Below are positions 1 through 5,017 of a DNA stretch of 16,817 bases, one piece after another. This DNA comes from Methanospirillum sp. GTDB lineage: Archaea; Halobacteriota; Methanomicrobia; Methanomicrobiales; Methanospirillaceae. Below the pieces are notes generated by a model. It did not search any database. It saw only the letters and a list, made by a program, of their open reading frames with translations, and was not told the DNA's origin. Numbering within the stretch: the stretch's first letter is position 1; each line of letters begins with the position of its first letter. Made by a program: the position numbers and the translations under genes. The stretch is taken from NCBI GenBank assembly GCA_028695895.1, contig JAQVIE010000008.1:1-16817 (forward strand). The letters are read 5' to 3'.

Positions 1-709
1 TAAGCTGGGCAGCTGGCCCGGAAACCGGGCTGTCTCCGATAAACGGACTTATTGCTACTACCTTTTTCCTGGCAAGTTCTTCCCTGACTCCGGTGCATGA
101 AAGGATAGGAAGTATACTTGTTACAGTGTTACTGGGGCCTATGATGACTGCATCAGCCCTCCTGATAGTCTCAATTATATCAGGTGTTGCCGGTGGCAGC
201 TCTTCAGGAATATGGATTACTTCTGATATATCTGTATTTCCACGGTACCTGACCCAGTACTCCTGGAAATGGATATCTCCTTTTGCCGTCCGAACATAAG
301 TTGTCCATTGTGCATCTGACATGGGAAGAATGTTCCCGCTTATCCCGAAATGAGAGCATAATTTCTTTGTTGCCTGTGTGAGTGTCATCCCGTTATTAAG
401 CCATTCTGCCCTGGCAAGGTGTACTGCCCTGTCCTGGTCTCCAATGGACATGAACGCACCAGGAAGTAGTCCGTTGATGGCTCCATGCGTTATAAAACTG
501 TCACCTTTGATACCCCACCATGTATCAGTATTGAGGGAACCTGCAAACAGGTAAATTACGGTATCAATATCAGGAGAGATATGTCCTCCCTGGTACCAGA
601 TATCCTCCCCGGTATTCACGATAACAGAAATTTCTGAATCCGGAAGGGTTCTTCGGGCACCCTGAAGGAGTTTTGGTGTTCCGGTTCCACCTGACAGGAA
701 AGTGATCAT
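1..709 (-). CDS. cofD: 2-phospho-L-lactate transferase CofD (partial, C-terminus off the left edge)
   Basis: CofD transfers the phospholactyl group from its guanylyl-activated donor to the deazaflavin Fo, making F420-0 in coenzyme F420 synthesis. Reading the minus strand from the ATG at 709 gives an open frame of 236 codons to the edge; family members are about 300 residues, so roughly the last fifth is missing. Seen in the sequence: an N-terminal glycine-rich loop, SGGTGTPKLLQG (about residues 6-17); NTGEDIW; HISPDIDTV; a WWGIKGDSF segment; and near the edge SPFIGDSPVSGPAAQL, which matches the conserved SPxIGGxxxxGP region. An in-frame TAG lies 9 nt upstream, so 709 is the first possible ATG. 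AAAAGG abuts the ATG, too close for a ribosome site, and a weak TATA-like GTTATGAT at 731-738 is about 26 nt upstream; a leaderless mRNA is inferred. The gene diverges from the HD gene. Confidence 0.94.
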   Translation of the reverse strand, partial: MITFLSGGTGTPKLLQGARRTLPDSEISVIVNTGEDIWYQGGHISPDIDTVIYLFAGSLNTDTWWGIKGDSFITHGAINGLLPGAFMSIGDQDRAVHLARAEWLNNGMTLTQATKKLCSHFGISGNILPMSDAQWTTYVRTAKGDIHFQEYWVRYRGNTDISEVIHIPEELPPATPDIIETIRRADAVIIGPSNTVTSILPILSCTGVREELARKKVVAISPFIGDSPVSGPAAQL

Positions 710-754
710 CCTTTTCTATTTTATCTTCCCGATCATAACTCATGCGGGGACCGA
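710..754. promoter_or_regulatory. 45-bp divergent promoter gap between cofD and the HD gene
   Basis: Only 45 bp separate the two start codons, so both promoters must lie here or run into the neighbouring coding sequence. On the plus strand CTATTTTATC (about 715-724) is a TATA-like element some 33 nt before the HD start, followed by the purine-rich GCGGGGA Shine-Dalgarno candidate (744-750). On the minus strand GTTATGAT (731-738) sits about 26 nt before the cofD ATG. These are matches by eye to archaeal spacing, not measured starts. Confidence 0.35.
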
Positions 755-1957
755 ATGAAATCAATTAAGGATCCGGTTCATGGATATATTCAGGTGGATT
801 CATCCCTCCTTCCTCTTCTGGATACACCACAGGTCCAGCGTCTTCGTTATATCAGGCAGCTTGGGTTTTCATTCCTGGTTTATCCTGGCGCACATCATAC
901 CAGGTTTGAACACTCGCTTGGCACCATGCACCTTGCCAATGCTCTTGGAACCCGTCTATCCCTCTCCCCTGAAGATCATGCACATGTTTCTGCAGCAGGT
1001 CTCCTCCATGACATAGGTCATGGTCCTTTTTCACATGCAATAGAAGGATTATCCAAGGAATTTCTGGGAAAAAAGCATACAGATATCTCTGACCAGTTAA
1101 CAACCGGAGCCCTTGGGAAGGTCATATCTAATACAGGCCTTGATCCTGATCAGATTGACCGATTAATTAACGGACATCATCCCTTATCCGGAATAATCCA
1201 TGGTGATCTGGATGTTGACAGAATGGATTACCTGCTTCGTGATGCCCATTACACGGGAGTGCCGTACGGGACCGTGGATGCCATGCGACTTATCAGGGCG
1301 ATGCGACTTTGTGATACAGGAATTATGCTTGATCTGTCAGGAGTCCAGGCTGCTGAATCTCTTCTTATTGCACGAACACTGATGAGACCGGCGGTGTATT
1401 ATCATCATGTCAGCCGCATAGCAGAGAAGATGTTTACGATGGCGGTATATGAATACATTAAAGATGATCCCACCTCTATCCTTCCATCCTTACTTGTTGC
1501 TGATGATGCTGCATGTATGCAAAATTTACTCCATGCAGACAATCCCTCTGTATCCTGCCTTGCAAAAAATCTCTATGAACGCAGACTCTTTAAAAGGGCA
1601 TTGTACGTAGGAAAGGATGATGTCAGAGATGTTCACCAGATAACCTCTGAATCATTCCTCATGGAACGTAACCTTGCTGAAAATATTTCCGATGAAGCGG
1701 GAGTCAGTTCAGAGCAGGTTATGGTGGATATTCCTACATTTCCCCAGGATATCTGGATGGAAGTTCAGGTTAAGGACAGGTATTCTGTCAACATGCTTGA
1801 AGAGGTATCTCCCCTTGTTACAACCCTGAATGAGACGAGAAGAAGTCAGTGGAGACTTGGTGTTTATGCCCCTGAAGGTATGACAGATACCATATCCGAT
1901 GCAGCACGAAAAGTACTGAATATTAAACCATCTACAAGACAGGAACGACTTTTATAA
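755..1957 (+). CDS. HD-domain phosphohydrolase, dNTPase/SAMHD1-like (COG1078 type)
   Basis: A soluble 400-residue metal-dependent phosphohydrolase of the HD superfamily. Relatives (bacterial dGTPases, SAMHD1) hydrolyse deoxynucleoside triphosphates, but the substrate here is not proven. The N-terminus KDPVHGYIQVD is the family opening. The metal ligands are visible in order: His in TRFEHSLG (H53), the HD pair in LLHDIGHGPFSH (H85-D86, with H89 and H94 nearby), and the aspartate cluster DLDVDRMDYLLRD (D151-D163; D155 is the likely fourth ligand). LRDAHYTGVPYG follows, as in this family. The start at 755 is supported by GCGGGGA 4 nt upstream. No membrane segment or signal peptide is seen. It converges on the surface-protein gene with 11 bp between the two stops. 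Related genes are often annotated only as HD superfamily phosphohydrolase; a role in nucleotide pool control is an inference. Confidence 0.9.
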   Translation: MKSIKDPVHGYIQVDSSLLPLLDTPQVQRLRYIRQLGFSFLVYPGAHHTRFEHSLGTMHLANALGTRLSLSPEDHAHVSAAGLLHDIGHGPFSHAIEGLSKEFLGKKHTDISDQLTTGALGKVISNTGLDPDQIDRLINGHHPLSGIIHGDLDVDRMDYLLRDAHYTGVPYGTVDAMRLIRAMRLCDTGIMLDLSGVQAAESLLIARTLMRPAVYYHHVSRIAEKMFTMAVYEYIKDDPTSILPSLLVADDAACMQNLLHADNPSVSCLAKNLYERRLFKRALYVGKDDVRDVHQITSESFLMERNLAENISDEAGVSSEQVMVDIPTFPQDIWMEVQVKDRYSVNMLEEVSPLVTTLNETRRSQWRLGVYAPEGMTDTISDAARKVLNIKPSTRQERLL

Positions 1958-1968
1958 AAAATAAGCAG
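1949..1968. terminator. Shared AT-rich convergent 3' ends
   Basis: The HD gene ends in TAA at 1955-1957 and the convergent gene ends at 1969. The junction reads CTTTTATAAAAAATAAG, giving a short T run on the plus strand (1951-1953) and a longer one on the minus strand (about 1956-1961). Short U-tracts without strong hairpins are typical of archaeal termination, so this could serve both genes. Confidence 0.4.
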
Positions 1969-4869
1969 TTATGCAGCATTTGCTGCAAGTATGCCATCTG
2001 CAGTCATGTATAACCAGTAGCCACGGAACGGATACATCAGTGTTACATCATTACTGCCCTTGATTATCATCGGATCATACTGCTGGAGCTGTGCATTATA
2101 ACCTGCACAGTTCACCCACTTGTCCTGAACGGAGAGAAGTGTGAATTTTGCTTCAATGGGTGTTTTACCAGTAAATCCGATTCCGTTCCATCCTTTTTTC
2201 AGGTATGCGGTTGGCGGGGTCTGAACCGGGTTGTTATCATACCTGATTGGGACTTTTGAGGTTCCCTGAGAATAGATCCAGAACCCTTCCAGGGGTTTTA
2301 TCGGGCTTGACGGGTCAAGAACATGCCAGAGGTGTTTTCCAGTATCATACTGGAACATGCTGTGACCGCCTGAGTCAACTACCTTGAAGACAGATGCTGT
2401 GTCATACCCGGGGGCAAGTTTTTTCGGAACAGATATGAAGTTCCATCCGCCGGAAATCGGGATTTCATCATCATACGGAGTATTTACAGAGATGAACTCA
2501 GATTTTGAGATTGTATCAGATCCATACCTGCTCGATGCAGTCAGGGTTACCGTGTACGTTCCTGAAACTGTGTAGGTATGGACAGGATTTGCAACCATGT
2601 CAGTTGATCCGTCGCCAAAGTCCCAGGCCCACATGGTCGGGTTTCCTGTCGAAAGATCAGTAAAGCTGACAGAGAGTGGAACATCACCGTTTCTTGGTGT
2701 TCCATCAAAGTCTGCCCTGACTGGTGGACAACTCTCAACCGTGATAAAGTTCTGTTTTGTTACTGTCCCTGTTGCCCCATATTTGTTTGATGCGGTGAGC
2801 GTGACCGTATACGTTCCTGGAACGATATAGGTGTGTCGCGGGTTTTGACGTTTATTATGAGGAGGGCATTTTCCTCCTTCACATACAACATCTTCCTCTT
2901 CATCTTCGCTGAAAAGTTCACCTTCTTCACTGGCTGGAATGATATGACCATCGCCAAAGTCCCATTCCCACATGGTTGGAGAGTCTGATGATCTGTCAGT
3001 AAACTGAACTGTAAGCGGAGCACATCCTGAATGTGGTGTTCCGTCAAAGTCTGCAACGATTGCATTTGCAGAGACTGTAATGTATGCCTGCTTAACTTCG
3101 GTATCAGATGTTCCATACTGGTTGGATGCGGTCAGTGTTACGGTATAGGTGCCAGGGAACCGGTAGGTGTGCCTTGGATTTTGTAGCTTGTTATAAGGCG
3201 GGCATTTACCACCTTCACACATCATCTCTTCTTCTTCGCTGAAAAGTTCCCCTTCTTCGCTAGCTGGAATAATGTTCCTGTCGCCAAAGTCCCAGGCCCA
3301 CATGGTCGGGTTTCCTGTTGAGAGATCGGTGAACTGAACTGTAAGCGGAGCATAACCACTTGTTGGGATTCCAACAAAGTCAGCATTGATGGAAATATAT
3401 CTGGCAGTAATCCACTCTTTTTTGCATACTGTGTCAGAGGTATACTGGTTTGACGCGGTGAGCGTTACCGTGTAGGTCCCGGGTTTTGTATACACATGGA
3501 TCGGGTTTGCAACCATGTCAGTTGCACCATCGCCAAAGTCCCAGGCCCACATGGTCGGGTTTCCTGTCGAAAGATCAGTAAACTGAACTGTAAGCGGAAC
3601 CTCTCCGGATTGAGGGTTGGCAGAAAAATCAGCCTTGATGGGTTTTGGAGAGACTGTAACAAACTGGGTCTTGGTAACAGTATCTGAACTGTATTTGTTA
3701 GATGCAGTGAGAGTGACTGCATATGTACCAGGAACACGGTAAGTATGTCTTGGATTCTGAAGCTTCCTCTGAGGCTGACATTTACCACCTTCACAGGAAA
3801 CTTCGTCTTCTTCATCGCTGAATAGTTCTTCCTCTTCACTGGCCACGATTATGTTACCGTCACCAAAGTCCCAGGCCCACATAGTCGGGTTTCCTGTAGA
3901 GAGATCAGTAAACTGAACTGTAAGCGGAACCTCGCCGGATTGAGGGTTGGCAGAAAAATCAGCTTTTATTGCAGGTGAATTCACCCTGATGGTTGTTTCA
4001 CTGATTCCAGGCTCACATATCTGGCTGGAGGCAGTGAGGCGAACCTGGTATGTTCCAGGATTTTGATATACATGAGTCGGATTTGCAACCATGTCAGTGG
4101 TTCCATCACCAAAGTCCCAGGCCCACATGGTCGGGTTTCCTGTAGAGAGATCGGTAAACTTCACCGTGAGTGGTGCAGTACCAGATGTCGGTTCGGCACT
4201 GAACCTGGCTTCAATGATACAGGAAGGTTCAACTATGATGTATTTTTCTTTCACCTTTGTGCTTGAACCTGCTGTCGGGCTGCTCACCATAAGTGTAACG
4301 GTGTACTTACCAGGTCTTTGATAAACATGAATCGGATTCTGCTCATATGCAGTACCTCCATCACCAAAGTCCCAGCTCCATTCCTTCACTGCACCCTTTG
4401 AACAGTCAGTAAACTGAACAGTAAGAGGTGCCTTCCCAAATGTAGGATTTGCAAGGAAATCAGCTTCTAACGGGTTTTTATCCCGGACGATAATGTACTG
4501 CTGCCTGACCTTGGTACTTGTTGCACCGGTCAGACTTTTTGCAGTAAGACTGACTGTATATATCCCTGGCTCTGTGTAAATGTGAACAGGGTTTGCAGTT
4601 CCGGATGCATTGTTACCATCACCAAAGTCCCAGGCCCACATTGCAGGGTAACCAGTTGATGAATCAAGAAACTGAACCCGGAGTGGAGCTACACCATCTG
4701 TAGGACTACCGATAAAATCAGCAATGATACAGGCTCCGCCAGGACCATCACAGATGGCCTCTCCAGCTCCTGCCTTACTTGTTGTCTGCTCACCTGCTCC
4801 TGAAACCACACCTGATGCCGCAAGTGCAAGCACCAGAAACAAGGCAAGCATATACACTATTTTCTTCAT
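1969..4869 (-). CDS. Secreted protein with eight PKD domains and a shared C-terminal two-fold module
   Basis: Predicted exported surface protein of 966 residues; no enzymatic motif is seen. The signal peptide is MKKIVYMLALFLVLALAASG. Eight PKD beta-sandwich domains follow at about residues 48-128, 133-213, 218-297, 300-407, 410-490, 493-600, 603-712 and 715-796, each with a WxWDFGDG-type strand and an NPxHxY..PGxYxVxLTA half. PKD6 has DFGDR in place of DFGDG. PKD4, 6 and 7 carry roughly 30-residue acidic, cysteine-paired inserts after DFGDG. Residues 804-966 are the C-terminal module shared with the next two genes. There is no C-terminal transmembrane anchor. The start at 4869 is preferred over the in-frame ATG at 4911 because it begins directly at the signal peptide and has GGTGGG 4 nt upstream. 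PKD domains usually mediate protein-protein or carbohydrate contacts, so an adhesive or envelope role is inferred. Confidence 0.9.
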   Translation of the reverse strand: MKKIVYMLALFLVLALAASGVVSGAGEQTTSKAGAGEAICDGPGGACIIADFIGSPTDGVAPLRVQFLDSSTGYPAMWAWDFGDGNNASGTANPVHIYTEPGIYTVSLTAKSLTGATSTKVRQQYIIVRDKNPLEADFLANPTFGKAPLTVQFTDCSKGAVKEWSWDFGDGGTAYEQNPIHVYQRPGKYTVTLMVSSPTAGSSTKVKEKYIIVEPSCIIEARFSAEPTSGTAPLTVKFTDLSTGNPTMWAWDFGDGTTDMVANPTHVYQNPGTYQVRLTASSQICEPGISETTIRVNSPAIKADFSANPQSGEVPLTVQFTDLSTGNPTMWAWDFGDGNIIVASEEEELFSDEEDEVSCEGGKCQPQRKLQNPRHTYRVPGTYAVTLTASNKYSSDTVTKTQFVTVSPKPIKADFSANPQSGEVPLTVQFTDLSTGNPTMWAWDFGDGATDMVANPIHVYTKPGTYTVTLTASNQYTSDTVCKKEWITARYISINADFVGIPTSGYAPLTVQFTDLSTGNPTMWAWDFGDRNIIPASEEGELFSEEEEMMCEGGKCPPYNKLQNPRHTYRFPGTYTVTLTASNQYGTSDTEVKQAYITVSANAIVADFDGTPHSGCAPLTVQFTDRSSDSPTMWEWDFGDGHIIPASEEGELFSEDEEEDVVCEGGKCPPHNKRQNPRHTYIVPGTYTVTLTASNKYGATGTVTKQNFITVESCPPVRADFDGTPRNGDVPLSVSFTDLSTGNPTMWAWDFGDGSTDMVANPVHTYTVSGTYTVTLTASSRYGSDTISKSEFISVNTPYDDEIPISGGWNFISVPKKLAPGYDTASVFKVVDSGGHSMFQYDTGKHLWHVLDPSSPIKPLEGFWIYSQGTSKVPIRYDNNPVQTPPTAYLKKGWNGIGFTGKTPIEAKFTLLSVQDKWVNCAGYNAQLQQYDPMIIKGSNDVTLMYPFRGYWLYMTADGILAANAA
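1972..2460 (-). other. Shared C-terminal two-fold GWN module, copy 1
   Basis: Residues 804-966 contain GWNFISVPKKLAPG, GHSMFQYD, IKPLEGFWIYS, QTPPT, KKGWNGIGFTG, LLSVQDKWVN, QQYDPMIIKG and RGYWLYMTADGILAA. The same order of motifs closes the proteins encoded at 5018-7753 and 7786-10911. The two halves each begin with GWN and end with G(F/Y)W(I/L)Y(S/M), so the module appears internally duplicated. Confidence 0.8.
2845..2946 (-). other. Acidic Cys-pair insert in PKD7
   Basis: Residues 642-675 carry IIPASEEGELFSEDEEED followed by VVCEGGKCPP. It is almost the same as the PKD6 insert but two residues longer in the acidic run. The host PKD domain is otherwise more diverged (WEWDFGDG), suggesting that the insert and its host have had partly separate histories or conversion. 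Confidence 0.85.
3181..3276 (-). other. Acidic Cys-pair insert in PKD6
   Basis: Residues 532-563 carry IIPASEEGELFSEEEE followed by a CEGGKC pair and PPYNKLQNPRHTY. The insert lies in the same loop as in PKD4 and PKD7. It follows the only DFGDR in the array. Confidence 0.85.
3526..3969 (-). repeat. Near-identical direct repeats in PKD4 and PKD5
   Basis: The first 38 residues of PKD4 (residues 301-338, nt 3856-3969) and PKD5 (residues 411-448, nt 3526-3639) are identical by eye, from IKADFSANPQ to WDFGDG. The DNA copies differ at only a few, mostly synonymous sites. This points to a recent duplication or gene conversion inside the array; the rest of the two domains differs because only PKD4 has the insert. 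Confidence 0.85.
3760..3855 (-). other. Acidic Cys-pair insert in PKD4
   Basis: Residues 339-370 replace the usual ~6-residue loop (such as TTDMVA) between DFGDG and NPxHxY. The insert runs NIIVASEEEELFSDEEDE and then VSCEGGKCQPQ. It is strongly acidic and carries a C-x4-C pair. Matching inserts occur at 3181-3276 (PKD6) and 2845-2946 (PKD7). Confidence 0.85.
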
Positions 4870-4895
4870 TTTTCCCACCACCAGCATTTGTGAAA

Positions 4896-4910
4896 TGTGT
4901 CCCTGACACA
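4896..4910. promoter_or_regulatory. Perfect 6-bp inverted repeat upstream of the eight-PKD gene
   Basis: TGTGTC-CCT-GACACA is a perfect dyad with a 3-bp spacer, ending 26 bp before the ATG at 4869. It could be an operator or a short 5' UTR hairpin. It lies in the 148-bp gap between the second and third surface genes, which may hold a separate promoter for the eight-PKD gene; no convincing TATA box was picked out there. Confidence 0.35.
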
Positions 4911-5008
4911 CCCACCTAAACCGTACCTTACCTCATACAGACTTAATGGTATCCATCTGTAATCTCTCTTTGTTTGCATATTACATCCCCCCACATTTTT
5001 ATCATCCC

Positions 5009-5017
5009 AAAAAAATA
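5009..5017 (-). terminator. T-tract directly after the 911-residue protein gene
   Basis: On the minus strand the TGA stop (5018-5020) is followed at once by TATTTTTTT. A run of Ts without a strong GC hairpin fits archaeal termination. It suggests that transcription of the two propeller genes may end here, leaving the eight-PKD gene to its own promoter. Confidence 0.5.

Larger units (their letters stand above)
2482..4728 (-). repeat. Tandem array of eight PKD-domain repeats
   Basis: The DNA is a chain of about 240-330 bp units, each holding a near-constant core that encodes PTMWAWDFGDG. On the plus strand it is visible as recurring CCAAAGTCCCAGGCCCACAT near 2617, 3285, 3534, 3868 and 4109, with more diverged copies near 2954, 4368 and 4621. 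Unit length varies because three units carry the acidic insert. The repeats are coding and in register. Confidence 0.9.

Noticed and set aside
570..764. A 64-codon minus-strand frame starting at 764
   Set aside because: It is an out-of-frame reading of the cofD start region; the cofD frame from 709 gives the conserved family motifs.
2482..4728. Possible CRISPR-like array from the regularly recurring DNA core
   Set aside because: The repeats are in-frame coding units of 240-330 bp that encode PKD domains; there are no short identical repeats with unique spacers and no cas genes.
4870..4911. Upstream start at 4911 for the eight-PKD protein
   Set aside because: The extra 14 residues precede a textbook signal peptide and would span the inverted repeat; the ATG at 4869 has a ribosome site and begins at the signal peptide.
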